Below are positions 9,966 to 20,883 of a stretch of DNA of 64,000 nucleotides, piece by piece (the first letter of the stretch is position 1; every line of letters begins with the position of its first letter). Location of the stretch: NCBI GenBank assembly GCA_037447655.1, contig JBBHKE010000989.1:1-64000 (forward strand). The letters are read 5' to 3'. Position numbers and translations under genes: made by a program. The notes under the pieces were generated by a model. The model did no database searches. It was given only the letters and a program-made list of their open reading frames with translations, and was not told the origin of the DNA. Origin of the DNA: Zygnema cylindricum. Lineage: Eukaryota; Streptophyta; Zygnematophyceae; Zygnematales; Zygnemataceae.

Positions 9966-11204
9966 TACCCCACGTATCGACCCTTGGACTATCATATTTG
10001 GAGAGGGTTGGACTTGGAGCGGATTCGATTTGGGATTTTGGCAAAACCCGGGTTGTTGCGATCAACCGCGGTTCATGGTTAACAATCACCAGATTGTTAA
10101 CAGTGATTTGTAAGTATCACAATGCCTTGCACAAAAAAACACCACTCAACCTAAGGTATCTCGAAGAGATATAGAACGTTTGGAAATGCAAGAGTAAATT
10201 TCGGTCACGATGAAGAAGCGGTTTGCAGCTTTCATGGCACAAATAAAGCCACAATTTACAGGCATGGCTTGCACCGTTGTACACATGCGAGATTCCACTG
10301 TCCAACAACGAGAGGCTACGTTCGATAAAGGTTCGACCGATCACAGTCGTGACGATAAAACTCCTAACACGTGTATTCCGTTGTCATTTACTAAAGAACC
10401 TTCTCCTCCCATGCCTGAAACCGCTTTAGCCATCGCGGCTGAAAAGCTCAACATAGTTGATCGAACCATACTTCGTGAGGCTAACCTGTTAGTGCGTCTG
10501 CCTCCTACAGACGTTCAGCCTGTCCTTCTTCCTTTCCATAAGATGCAGCCTTGCATTCAAAAGGAGTGTCCCCCTAATTTCAATATCAATGTCCCGGGTC
10601 AACCTCTCAAGTCCTTCCTACCTTAGTTTCTTACCCACATTCGCATGCATTCTCTAATGACGCTCCAAGCATGCTCGAAACATTCATAGCGGTGAGCTCG
10701 AAGAGCCGACCTCTACGGAGCAAGAACACCCCCTGCATTTCATCTTTGGTACTACGACCGCTCATGGTCTTACAAAACGTCAAAGATGCACTTTATTAAG
10801 TCGTGTCATAGACCCCTAATGTTTGTTATATGTTTTAGGTCATGGGTTTGGAGTTGGTCGCCACTCTCAGAAAACATCCATCTTAACCAGCTAGGGGGGG
10901 GGATGCATCTTTAAGCAAATCTTCTTGTCCCACTCTGAAAGGGACCACATTTCAATTTTTCCTCTTTCCGTCTCACATTCCACCTGTTCTTGAAATCTCT
11001 GACTACTATTTTCCCAATCTTAGCCATATGTCTTGGTCTATTCCCGCATACATGGCTGTCTAGTCTGCAAGTTCTATGTATAATCCACCCACTCCACATT
11101 GGACTATTTTTTTTCCGACACGTTGCTGGAATCATTCGGCTAATTGCCTTAAACATATACCTGTGGCTTAAGAGTTAGGTCAAACGCTTATCACAGATGA
11201 GCAG
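9966..11204 (+). pseudogene. F: leader and putative gag region
   Basis: This is gypsy sequence between the A insertion and the RT. The frame at 10210-10626 (138 codons, starting MKKRFAAFMAQ) is the only sizeable one. It is rich in Pro and hydrophobic residues, and I recognise no zinc knuckle or protease motif. It may be a Gag remnant by position only. 10627-11204 has only short frames. A purine run (AGGGGGGGG) sits at about 10893-10901. I cannot assign a primer-binding site. Confidence 0.4.
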
Positions 11205-12600
11205 TTGGCCTTTGCACAAGCCATGGAAGCTATGACAACTGAAAATCCCGATGCTCGTATATGGAAATTCGGCACCAATCTAACAAAGACCGAACAAGAA
11301 TTACTAAATGACGTAGATTTACGGAATGTTGATGCCTTTGCTTTTTCAATGAATGATTTGGGTTGTCACACCACTTATAAGATGTCGATAGATCTTGAAG
11401 ATGACCTTCCGATATTCAAACTGAAATATCATTTGTCAGAAACTGAATGGGAAATGGTAGACAAGCGATGTGGTGAACTAGAGGAAGCTGGCCTAATCTA
11501 TCCGTCAGACTCCACATTTGCAGCTCCCACCGTCATTCCTTGGAAAAAGGATTCTGAGGATAATTTTACTGAACGTCGAATGTGCGGTGATTATCGTGAA
11601 CTAAATGCTAAGACCATTCAAGATTGTCATCCCATGCCCCTAGCCGAAGAAATATTTGACCATGTAGGCGGGGGAAGTATTTTAGTATCCTTGACCTCCG
11701 TTAAGGATTTAATCAAATTGAGATAGAGGAAAAAAACCGACATAAAATTTCCTTTTGGGGTAATGACGGCCGATGGGAATTGGCGGTAATGACGTTCAGA
11801 CTGAAAAATGCTCCAGCTGTATTTCAAAAAGTCATGGACTTAGTTCTCGGAGGTTATTAGTTTGCTAGGTGTTACTTCGATAACCTCATCATTGCCTCCG
11901 CTATTATTGAAGAGCATCTGGCTCACATCGAATGGGTATTGACTGAATTAAAAATGGTTAGATTAAAGTGTCATCCCGCAAAATGCACTTTTCGATCCGA
12001 GGGAGTGCCTTACCTCGGCCATTTTATCTCAGCTGAGGGGATCACTCCTCTCAAAGCAAAGGAAGTGGCAATCACAAAATTGCCGGCTCCAACAGACCTC
12101 ACAAGTCTCCAAACCTTTCTCGGACTTGCTAATTACTATCGGAGGTTCTTATCTAGTTTCAGTACCATCGCATCTTTGTTAAACAACCTCCTGAAGAAGG
12201 AAGTGGCCTTTTTATGGGGTCCCGATCAGATTTCCGCATTTCAAAAATGAAAACCGCCTTATCGAGTGCTCGAATTTTCCGTCCACCCAATCACAAACTC
12301 CATTTTTTTCTCCAAACAGATTTTGGAAAACCCGGTATCGTTGCAATTTTGATAGAAAGAGAGTTGAGGGGAGAGAATAATGTAGTTGCTTACGCAAGTA
12401 GAAGCATTAATCGTGGTGAATCAAACTATAGTAGTTGCGAAGGGGAAAGTCTAGCCGCGGTTTGGGGAGTCGTTCACTTCCACCATTATTTGTACAGAAA
12501 GCCTTTCACACTTCTAACTGACCATTAGCCTTTACATTGGCTGATGACTAACAACAAGCTTTCCGGGATGCTAGCCCGATGGGCTTTAATTTTGTAAGAA
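11205..12600 (+). pseudogene. pol: F: gypsy reverse transcriptase and RNase H
   Basis: RT blocks occur in order: EWEMVDKRCGELEEAGLI, APTVIPWKK, MCGDYRELNAKTI, HPMPLAEEIFDHVGGG, then after a frameshift near 11700 FNQIEIEEKNRHKISF and MTFRLKNAPAVFQKVMD. The active site at 11873-11884 reads Y-F-D-N instead of Y-x-D-D, and the upstream Asp block reads SLTS, so RT is dead. The thumb and connection (HPAKCTFRSEGVPYLGHFIS, FLGLANYYRRF) are clear. RNase H follows with LQTDFGKPG, VVAYASRSINRGESNYS, an E-S-LAAVW block and LLTDH. Several stops break it (for example TAG at about 11858 and 12527). Confidence 0.88.
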
Positions 12601-13202
12601 ACATGACGTTGAAATAATTCATCGACCCGGTCTGCTTAGTCTAAACGCAGACGAAATTTCCCAAAATCCTTTGCCGCGAACAACGGATAACGGAGTTCGA
12701 CAAGATTTCGATGATGACGATGTTCTCACCATGTCATTGGGTTATTATCTTACTTACTTTCTGGCCTCTATTCCGAACCCTCGTCTCGCCACAAATCCTT
12801 GGCGTGATAGGCCTCTCATTCTTTTCCTATCCTCTCAGACCTTCAGCTCCGGCACTACCTTTGACGAAGAAGACAGAGTGAAAAAGAAGAGCCAAAAATT
12901 ACCTTTTGCTCGAGGGATCTTTAGTTCGGTTTGCTGGTAGACGGAATCCATAGACACGTCCTTTGTCCTTCCGAGCAGCTTTCTCTAATCGAAAAATCGA
13001 CACCGAGCTTGGTCACTACGGTACCAAGCGGACGTTAAACATAGTTCAGGCACGGTATTGGTGGTCACGAATGCAAGCTGATGTTGTCGCTATTCTACAC
13101 AAGTGCGCCACTTGCGACCGTCTCCGAACTTCTTTTTCTAATCGGTAGAACGCTCAAACCTCCACCCATTTAGGGTTTATTCTATCGATGGTCGGTCAAT
13201 CT
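12601..13202 (+). pseudogene. pol: F: linker and integrase H2C2 zinc finger
   Basis: Positions 12960-13148 encode GHYGTKRTLNIVQARYWW, an RMQADV segment and CATC, the H-x-C2-type zinc finger before gypsy integrases. The stretch 12601-12960 has decayed frames, one of 89 codons at 12671-12940 without recognisable motifs. The frame runs to RWSVN at 13201, where D is inserted, and resumes at 27782 as DLAGPFP. Confidence 0.75.
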
Positions 13203-13243
13203 TATTGATTTGAGGCAACCGATGACCCAGAGGAGGATGAAGT
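13203..13243 (-). repeat. D 3' LTR, terminal 41 bases
   Basis: This matches the terminus of the D 5' LTR at 26968-27008 (TTGATTTGAGGCAACC). The terminal TG has become TA. The last five bases, GAAGT, are the left target duplication of E. Confidence 0.8.
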
Positions 13244-14160
13244 TGAAACTCTGAGACCTCCATTGGCCCTCAGAGTATGCAGATCCAAAAGAAGCTTATC
13301 TAGATAGTGCCGACTCCAAGTTGATATAAACCCAAGTGACTGACCCCTTGACAGTCAGAACCCCAATATAGATTCACCCTTGTGAAATAACACTTTCTGT
13401 GTGGTCAATTCCACCACAGAATGCAAAGTTAGAATATGAGATTTGGACACATTCACCCACTTTGACTTTCCCTTAGAAATGCAGCCACCTTGTCAGACAA
13501 AAACTCTGACCGATTACACCCCTGTGTAGCTTGGACTCCCTTGAGTCCACAGCAAAAAGAATCACTGAAAATGGTCAAGTAAATTGATAGTTATGGCTGG
13601 CCAAAGTTTGCCATATATACACGGTGCTCTCTGGGAGAGGCAGCTTACCTACCCAAAATTTTCTAAGTCCTATTCCCCCTCTAAAACTCTATCTACTGAA
13701 GTACGGCACCAATCAAATTACTGTGTCGTACAGAAAAGTACAGGTGCCGGTGTACTTCTTGTACGACCATTGTACAACATGGCCAAAATGTCGACACGTG
13801 TCAAATCAGGATTAGTTCCTGCAATCTCTGGAATTCTCGTAATCCAATGTTATCACGCCACGTGTCATTTGATGTGGCAAAGATCGTAAAATGTCAAAAG
13901 TGCCTTTTCCGTGATCGCGGCGCCTATCGCGGCCGTCCGATCAAAACCGGCTATAATCCTAGCCGCTGAAATTCGACGCGCGGTATTTGTTTCGCTATCG
14001 AAACAAATGCGCGGTATCCGTTCTGTCCCCATTGAATACTTCATACTAAATCAAACTGTATCCATGCACTAAGTATTTATTCGCCATTAAACGAATTAAT
14101 CTATATGTGACGATATATATATTTATCAAACCCTCTATATCGTAATATGTGTCATAGACT

Positions 14161-14220
14161 TAACGGTTAGAGCTAACGGCTAATGCAAATTGACGGACGG
14201 CAGGGACCAGGATCAATTCC
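14161..14220 (+). other. tRNA-like segment in E 3' LTR (antisense)
   Basis: TAACGGTTAGAGC and AACGGCTAATGC are followed by GGATCAATTCC (14210-14220), which fits the Pol III B-box consensus GWTCRANNC. It is antisense to the element. Confidence 0.55.
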
Positions 14221-14234
14221 TTGGTCTGTCAACT

Positions 14235-14311
14235 AACTTTTGGTAAGTCTACCTAATTTACCCCCTGCCTTCTCTTTTGGTAAGTCTACCTAATTTACCC
14301 CCTGCCTTCTC
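14235..14311. repeat. 37-base tandem duplication in E 3' LTR
   Basis: Two adjacent copies of a unit beginning TTTTGGTAAGTCTACC are present; the 5' LTR has one (near 17503). It therefore arose after insertion, or was lost from the other LTR. Confidence 0.85.
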
Positions 14312-14461
14312 TAGAGAGCTTAGGCAGCCATGGCTCTAGCTCCCTATCCAGCCTTCAGTGACTACAACATGTGTGGGGGCTTGGAGAGGGGAAATAGAGG
14401 CAGACTGCCTCTGCCTTTTTCTATCCTATTTACAGACCTAGAAAATACACAAATATCAACA

Positions 14462-14475
14462 CTCCCCTTATTTTA
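14462..14475 (-). promoter_or_regulatory. Polypurine tract of E
   Basis: On the minus strand TAAAATAAGGGGAG abuts the 3' LTR, the same tract as in G, H, I and K. Confidence 0.8.
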
Positions 14476-14490
14476 TAGTCTATTTTCCTT

Positions 14491-15485
14491 TCAACTCCCA
14501 CACACAAAAAAAACCAAAATACTCCCTCCCATTTTTTTTTTTTTTTTTTTTTCCTTTTTCCTTTTCCTTTTATAAACCTTTATGACAATACCCTCACATC
14601 TTAAAAGGTCCATTAGATGAGCTGAAATAAACATTCGATCTTGTTGATCACATATTTTATTAAGCATCCCAATTTTCATAACCTCGAGCAAAGATTTTAT
14701 CCACCTCATCACTTTTTCATCCACACACAACTCAATTTCTCTCTTGCAATCCAAACAGCTAGCCCCATCTCCAATCTGCAACATATATCCGGATGATAAC
14801 CCTTTTACAGGCACATCTTCACAAGTGACATCACACCAAGTAGTGATGTCAAATCCATCCACCCCCAAATATTCCCAAAAAACACTTGTCCCCACTAAGT
14901 TCCTCATAAGATCTACATATTTTGTACTCATATTTTTATCCATGATAATTTCCCCATTTTTTGAACTTCCCTCACTCTCTCCCATGGAATTCTTTCCACT
15001 ATCACTTTCTAATTTAATTCCCAATAAATATTTCTTCTCCCCTAAACCTTTAATCAAATATTTCTCTTCTCCCCTATCCTTTAAAACCTCTTGAGTTTCA
15101 CTTCTCCCCTTTCCTCGGAATCCGTTGAAGTCTCCCTTTCCGACCAGTTTTCTGTTTCCCTATTATCTATAAAATTATCCTGATTAATTTTATCTTTCCC
15201 GTTTTCACTTATGGATCCTATAACTGACTTTCTCATTTCTAAGTCATAAACTCTACACTCCTCGACATCCTCAAGTACCTCCTCTCTCTTTACTTCCCTT
15301 ATACCTCCAAAAGTACACTGTTGCCTTCGTGCAATTACTTTGTGCTTTTCTCTCTTCCCCATACTACTTATCTTGAGAAGCTCAAAAATATCTTCATCCT
15401 CTTTCTCCTCTTCCCCTTCTTCCTCCTCATCCACATTCCAACTTCTAAGTTTTTCCAAACAAGGCATTCCTCCATATAATGACAT
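14491..15485 (-). pseudogene. E: deleted pol remnant
   Basis: Two frames remain. The upstream one (15081-15485) begins with the acidic gag-protease linker (IARRQQCTFGGIREV, like RRQKCAYGGLK in K) and jumps to sequence without protease motifs. The downstream one (14491-15057) keeps KKYLLGIKLESD from the RT palm and RNase H pieces (ITTWCDVTCEDV, GYMLQIGDGASC). It ends in a Lys-rich tail encoded by a long poly-T run (about 14531-14552 on the + strand). No catalytic core survives. Confidence 0.65.
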
Positions 15486-15516
15486 GGTTCCCTACAAAAG
15501 AAGGAAACCCTCTTTT

Positions 15517-16530
15517 TCAAAGCTCCCATTTCTTTTCCTCTCCCTCTCTTTCCACCAAAGTTCCGATAAGGTTTACCTTTGTCTTTCTTTCTCTCATCAC
15601 GCTTCCGCTCGTCACCATCGTTCCTCTCATCACGCTTCCGCTCGTCACCACCGTTCCTCTCATCACGCTTCCGCTCGTCTCACCCATTCCTCTCATCACG
15701 CTTCTGCCAATCACCACCAGCTGAAATGCATTGACCCTATCCCTTCCCCTACGAAGCTCCAAATTGCTTTCCCTCACAAGAATTATCCCCATGGTAAAGC
15801 TCCAAGTCCATGAGGAGCCATCCATTGCCTGCATACGACAAATGATGTTTTCGTACTCAGCAGGGAGTTTCATAAGTAGTGTATTAATCTTACTCTCCTC
15901 AGATTCTACATATCCCGCGCTAGCTAGCTCAACATATAACGCAGCAATATCATTGCAAAACTCTATCATGATACCGCCTATATAAACGTAAGCCTCTATT
16001 TCCTGTTTTACTAATTGCTGCCTCTGAATAGTCTCACTCTTATAAATTTGAATTAGTGCTTCCCATATCTGTGAAGACTTGGTTAGACTTAAAAGAGTGA
16101 TAGCTATCGACTTAGACACATATTTAAGTATGAGGTGTTTTGTTATAGTGTTTTTGTATTCCCATGTTTTTTTGTCATTTTCTTCAGTTTTAATCCCTAC
16201 ATGTGGTACCATAGTTGAGAGCCTAGCTCCCCTCACCATAGGTGTCCCTTTTTCCTTCTCCCCTATTTCCCTATCCACGGAAAGATTTTTCCTTTCACCT
16301 TCCGTTGCATATGAACTCCGATTGATATTTTGGGCAGCCTCAAATGAATCTCCATAGGAAGCTCTTCCAAAACCAAGTGGCGGACATCTCACTTGTCCCG
16401 AAACAATTCCCCATAAGTGCTTCTCGAAAAGCAATCCCGCCATTGTAAACTCCCAATAAAAGAAGTCTGTTCCATCGAACATAGGCACACTAGATGGTGG
16501 GCCCATAATCTGAAACTCTGAGACCTCCAT
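15517..16530 (-). CDS. gag: E: Gag with 11-residue tandem repeats
   Basis: This open frame of 337 codons starts at 16530 with MEVSEFQ encoded by the LTR end and I-M-G-P-P encoded by the primer-binding site. The body is a copia Gag domain: MFDGTDFFYWEFTMAGLL, LILKYVSKSIAITLLSLTKS, IEAYVYIGGIMIEFCNDI and LLMKLPAEYENIICRMQ. The C-terminal part holds about four repeats of an SVMRGT-V-TSG unit, absent from K, I and M Gags, just where the basic zinc-knuckle region would be. It ends before a recognisable CCHC. It is a Gag-only frame in a deleted element. Confidence 0.75.
   Translation of the reverse strand: MEVSEFQIMGPPSSVPMFDGTDFFYWEFTMAGLLFEKHLWGIVSGQVRCPPLGFGRASYGDSFEAAQNINRSSYATEGERKNLSVDREIGEKEKGTPMVRGARLSTMVPHVGIKTEENDKKTWEYKNTITKHLILKYVSKSIAITLLSLTKSSQIWEALIQIYKSETIQRQQLVKQEIEAYVYIGGIMIEFCNDIAALYVELASAGYVESEESKINTLLMKLPAEYENIICRMQAMDGSSWTWSFTMGIILVRESNLELRRGRDRVNAFQLVVIGRSVMRGMGETSGSVMRGTVVTSGSVMRGTMVTSGSVMRERKTKVNLIGTLVEREGEEKKWEL
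15590..15715. repeat. 33-base minisatellite inside E gag
   Basis: About four copies of a 33-base unit (CTCATCACGCTTCCGCTCGT...) are present. The length is a multiple of three, so it keeps the frame and encodes the 11-residue repeats. Confidence 0.85.
16496..16510 (-). promoter_or_regulatory. Primer-binding site of E
   Basis: GATTATGGGCCCACC on the minus strand is one base off the perfect initiator tRNA-Met anticodon-arm site of K and M. It directly follows the LTR end and encodes I-M-G-P-P. Confidence 0.85.
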
Positions 16531-17690
16531 TAGCCATCAGAGTATACAGATCCAAAAGAAGCTAATCTAGATAGTGCCGACTCCAAGTTGATATTAACCC
16601 AAGTGACTGACCCCATGACAGTCAGAACCCTATTATAGAATCACCCCTGTGAAATAACACTTTCTCTCTGCTCAGTTCCACCACAGAATGCAAAGTTAGA
16701 AAATGAGATTTGGACACATTCACCCACTTTGACTTTCCCTTAGAAATGCAGCCATCTTGGCAGACAAAAACTTTTACCGACTAAACCCGTGTGTAGCGTG
16801 GACTCTCCTGAGACGCAGCAAAAAGAATCATTGAAAATGGTCAAGTAAATTGATAGTTATGGCTGGCCAAAGTTTGCCATATATACACGGTGCTCTCTGG
16901 GAGAGGCAGCTTACCTACCCAAAATTTTCTAAGTCCTATTCCCCCTCTAAAACTCTATCTACTGAAGTACGGCACCAATCAAATTACTGTGTCGTACAGA
17001 AAAGTACAGGTGCCGGTGTACTTCTTGTACGACCATTGTACAACATGGCCAAAATGTCGACACGTGTCAAATCAGGATTAGTTCCTGCAATCTCCGGAAT
17101 TCTCGTAATCCAATGTTATCACGCCACGTGTCATTTGATGTGGCAAAGACCGTAAAATGCCAAAAGTGCCTTTTCCGTGATCGCGGCGCCTATCGCGGCC
17201 GTCCGATCAAAACCGGCTATAATCCTAGCCGCTGAAATTCGACGCGCGGTATTTGTTTCGCTATCGAAACAAATGCGCGGTATCCGTTCTGTCCTCATTG
17301 AATACTTCATACTAAATCAAACTGTATCCATGCACTAAGTATTTATTCGCCATTAAACGAATTAATCTATATGTGACGATATATATATTTATCAAACCCT
17401 CTATATCGTAATATGTGTCATAGACTTAACGGTTAGAGCTAACGGCTAATGCAAATTGACGGACGGCAGGGACCAGGATCAATTCCTTGGTCTGTCAACT
17501 AACTTTTGGTAAGTCTACCTAATTTACCCCCTGCCTTCTCTAGAGAGCTTAGGCAGCCATGGCTCTAGCTCCCTATCCAGCCTTCAGTGACTACAACAAG
17601 TGTGGGGGCTTGGAGAGGAAAGTTAGAGGCAGACTGCCTCTACCTTTTTCTATCCTATTTACAGACCTAGAAAATACACAAATATCAAGA
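16511..17690 (-). repeat. 5' LTR of E
   Basis: This 1180-base LTR starts TGAAACTC; its right end reads ATCAAGA instead of ATCAACA. It carries a single copy of the 37-base unit. The gag ATG lies at 16528-16530, 20 bases inside the LTR end. A TATA-like ATATATA sits at 16879-16885 and a tRNA-like segment at 17432-17486. Confidence 0.9.
17432..17486 (+). other. tRNA-like segment in E 5' LTR (antisense)
   Basis: GGTTAGAGCTAACGGCTAA is followed by the B-box-like GGATCAATTCC (17476-17486). It is identical to the copy in the 3' LTR. Confidence 0.55.
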
Positions 17691-17695
17691 GAAGA

Positions 17696-18474
17696 AGCAC
17701 CAACAGTTGCCATAACATTCAGATTACAAAAGAGGAAACTCTCACGGAAAACCCCAAGAAGACGAACTTCACAGTGAACCCCCAAGCAAACCAGCCTCAC
17801 ACTAGGTTTGCAAATTTGCCACAAAATGAACTGTATAATAAAGAATCTATATGCAAAGTTTAACAAGGTTCTGCCAAAAGATCACAATGATCTTGCAATT
17901 CAAAAAGAAACAAAAAACTTCTTCGCAGTTTTCCACTCACTGAATATCTAACTCCAAAATATTCTTAGTCTTACATATACAAAGTAAACCTACAGCTGAT
18001 TTAAACCGTACCACATTTAACGTGGTGTGTCGATACACTAATCATTAATCAAACTAAACCCCGCCATCTACCGTACAAGTATTTACATCAATCCTTAACC
18101 CTAGCCGCTGCTAAAATACTCAGTCAAAGTTAGTCCACTGAAATGACGGTTTGGTCAATATTTCTCTTCCAAAAATGACGGCAAACTCTGTCCGCCGTCC
18201 GTGTATTTATTCATCACCGAAGATGAACCTCCACGTGTAAATCTGGTCCCTCAAGTAAATATGTACTTCGTAAACCAACTCAACCAAGCTTGACTTCCCC
18301 ACGGACCGACACGTGTACATAGAGTGTACCACATCTGTGAACTCCCTTTGGAGTTACATACCATACCACATCTTGTCAACGTCAACTCAGTCTATGCACA
18401 AAAAACTGTCTAAGTCTAGACTCTCTTTCTCACACACGAGATGTAGAGAGGACTAAAGGTATCCAAAACCAATA
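17696..18474 (-). repeat. D 3' LTR, main part
   Basis: This matches the D 5' LTR (27009-27781) and continues from the E insertion. On the minus strand the terminus reads TATTGG where the 5' LTR has TGTTGG, a mutated TG. An Ala/Ser-coding tract at its left end again encodes the Gag leader. A G-box core (ACACGTGT) is near 18310. Confidence 0.88.
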
Positions 18475-18479
18475 CTCCT

Positions 18480-19301
18480 CTAAACCTTTAGACTATCTAA
18501 GCCACTTAGTCCACATGCCTCTCTACAAAACTTCAATTTAGGTGCGGGTAAAGGCTTAGTTATCATATGTGCTACCATCATCTCATCCGGTAAATAACTG
18601 AGTTTTAAAATTTTGTTCACCACGTTCTTTCTTACAAAATGCAACTTTATATCAATGTGCTTGCTTTTGAAGTGCTGACTTGGGTTAGATGCAATCGCTA
18701 TAGCAGCTTGGTTGTCACACCACAATATTTGAGGTCCAGATTCCATAAATTGAAGTTCTTGAAGGAGAGACTTTACCCAAAGTAACTCCTTGACAGGTGA
18801 GCTGGCTGCCATGTATTCAGCCTCCATTGTAGACTGAGCTGTGACTTTCTAAAGCTTGCTGCTCCAGCAACATGTTCCACTTTCGATCTTTAGAATAAAT
18901 CTGGTGGTGGAGCGTCGGCTTGGCATGTCCCCGTAGCCCACATGGCTCCAAGTCTGAATCTTCACCTCTTCTCCACCGAGGGCGAGTTGTAGATTCCATG
19001 TCCCTGCAAGATGCCAGAGGACCCTATTTGCTGCCTCCCAATCTGATCGCCTCGGATTTTGTAAACTCCGGCTTAGAGCACCAACTGCAGCTGCGATGTC
19101 CGGGTGTGTGCATTTCATGTAGTAGATTAGGCTGCGAACAATCTGACGATATGGAATGGAAGCTATAGAATGTGCCTCCCCTGATTCCGTGGTGTCATCA
19201 AAAATGCCTCCCCCTTCGGTTTCCATGCCTTCCACCTTTTTCTTGAATTCCATGGGAGTGGCACTTCCCTTTGCCTCTGCCATGCCAAACCTCTCAAGCA
19301 T
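18480..19301 (-). pseudogene. pol: D: RNase H and RT connection
   Basis: The frame includes MLERFGMAEAKGSATPM, IASIPYRQIVRSLIYYM and HPDIAAAVGALSRSLQNP, then RNase H with TWSHVGYGD (Asp of WSDASYGD changed to His), CCWSSK, a stop at 18850, QSTMEAEYMA, WCDNQAAIAIA and the C-terminal HIDIKLHFVRK. It ends near the polypurine tract (AAAGGTTTAGAGGAG, 18475-18489), which overlaps the final codons. The altered Asp and the stop make it nonfunctional. Confidence 0.85.
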
Positions 19302-19319
19302 ATTCCAAATCGCTTCCCG

Positions 19320-19910
19320 TTATGTTAGATAGATTACTCTCCTATCTCTATCCTTTTCTACGTGAATCCCGAAAACATACTTTGCCTCTCCTAAATCTTT
19401 CATCTCGAATCTCGAATTCAAGGCTGCCTTTATTGTCTTTATCTCATTTAATGACTTACTCAATAGCTGTAAATCATATACATACACAACAATGTAAATA
19501 GTTCCATCTTCCCCTTTCATAACATAGATCTGAACTAATCCTCACAAAATCGAGACCAGTTAGAAACTCATCTAATTTCAAATTCCACTGACGTGGAGCT
19601 TCCTTCAGACCGTACAAGGATTTCAACAGTTTACAGACCAGATTTTCTTTTCTGGTCTCTGCATACATTTCAGGCTGCCTCATATAAATCACTTCCTTTA
19701 AATCTCCATGCAAGAAAGCTGTCTTAACATCCATTTGATGGAGTTCCATATCCTCAATAGCTGCTAAAGACAAAAGAATTCTAACAGTTGGAATTCGGAC
19801 AACCGGAGAGAAAGTTTCCTCATTGTCAATTCCCTCCTTCTGACTATACCCCTTTGCTACAAGCCCAGCCTTACACTTTCAATAGAATTATGTGGATTTA
19901 GCTTAACTTT
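19320..19910 (-). pseudogene. pol: D: reverse transcriptase
   Basis: SLAAIEDMELHQMDVKTAF, GDLKEVIYMRQPEM, LVCKLLKSLYGLKEAPRQW and LDEFLTGL are clear. A frameshift near 19530 separates this from the palm, where the active site reads YVYDLQ instead of YVDDLL, losing a catalytic Asp. KYVFGIHVEKDRDRRVIYLT follows and a stop at 19320 replaces a Gln codon. N-terminal RT sequence from 19910 to 19985 is also frameshifted. Confidence 0.85.
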
Positions 19911-19984
19911 AAAAAACTTCTTACAACCGTTGGCCTTTCAATCCGACGGAAGCCCCACAAGCTCCCAAGTTTGAGCCTCCATTA

Positions 19985-20883
19985 TCAATTGCATTTCATC
20001 ATTTGCCGCGGAGATCCATTGATCCTTTTTCGGGGCTGAAAAGGCTTGTTGTATGGTGATTGGCTCCATTGTGGTTGTAGAAAATAGGGCATGTTCCGCC
20101 GGTTCACCTTGCAGTCTGTTGCTTTGCCTTCTTCCCCCCAGAAAATCTGAGGTTGGAACTGTTGGATCCCTAAGCTAACGCCGCTAAGGAGGAGGAGGAG
20201 GAGGAGGAGCTTGCTATACAGGTTAAAGAACCGGAATGACCGGAGTAGGAATAGAGGAAGAACTTGTGAAAGAGGAAAGAGGATCATTTTCAAAAATTAC
20301 ATATTCTTGATTTTTGGCATTTTTCTCAAAATCTGTCATGCCAAAAACATCGACCGATTGACTTTCTTCCTTAACCTGAATATTCATAGCAACCTGAAGA
20401 GTTACCCTGTCTGGGTTTTAAACTCCATAGCCTACTGACTCATCATCATAACCTATAAAAATTCCCTAGATAGATTTTGGATGAAGCTTAGAAATAGGAA
20501 GATTATCCAAAATAAAACATTTACTGCCAAAAACCCGAAAGTGACTTACATTGGGTTTCTTTCCGGTCCACATTTCATAAGGTGTCTTCCCTTTTACCGA
20601 CGTAGTTTCTATTCTATTCCTTATATAAGATGCACAAGAGAAAGCCTCACCCCAAAACTTGAAATCTATCCCTTTATCCAACATCATAGACTTTGCACTC
20701 TGTGTTAAAGTCCGGTTAAGTCTTTTGGATACTCCGTTTTGCTCCAGAGTATAGGGAACTGTAAACTGACGAGATATGCCGTGTTCCTTTAGATAATCCG
20801 AGAAAGCATTCGAAATATATTCTCCACCGTTGTCGGACTGAAGAGAGAGAATCGGCTTCCCGTGAAGCTTTTCCGCCCACGTC
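19985..20883 (-). pseudogene. pol: D: C-terminal integrase and linker
   Basis: Reading from the C insertion: WAEKLHGKPILSLQSDNGGEY, then YTLEQNGVSKRLNRTL in which the catalytic Glu of NGVAERLNRT is Lys. MMLDKGIDFKFWGEAFSCAS, GKTPYEMWTGKKPNVSHF and RVFGSKCFILDNL follow. The linker to RT is frameshifted and includes a CCT/GGA-rich stretch near 20185-20215. The integrase is therefore inactive even without the C insertion. Confidence 0.85.
20879..20883. repeat. TSD of C, left copy (ACGTC)
   Basis: Identical to 25308-25312. Removing C and one copy restores the D integrase codons for HFRTWAEKLHG. Confidence 0.92.

Larger units (their letters stand above)
13244..14461 (-). repeat. 3' LTR of E
   Basis: It runs from TGAAACTC to ATCAACA, 1218 bases. 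It contains a 37-base tandem duplication at about 14235-14311 absent from the other LTR. A reverse TATATAT box lies at 13613-13619, an inverted CCAAT near 13707, a palindromic G-box (GACACGTGTC) near 13793 and several GTAC cores at 13720-13775. Confidence 0.9.
13244..17690 (-). mobile_element. Internally deleted copia element E
   Basis: LTRs at 13244-14461 and 16511-17690 flank only about 2 kb. The target duplication is GAAGT (13239-13243) / GAAGA (17691-17695). The interior keeps gag, a short piece of the gag-protease linker, a short RT palm/RNase H remnant and the polypurine tract. The protease core, integrase and most RT are deleted. The two LTRs are otherwise very alike, so the insertion is recent and the shrunken copy probably moved with proteins from a relative such as K or I. 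Confidence 0.85.

Noticed and set aside
15590-15715. Repeat array resembling a CRISPR
   Set aside because: Units are contiguous 33-base copies without spacers, inside a eukaryotic gag frame.
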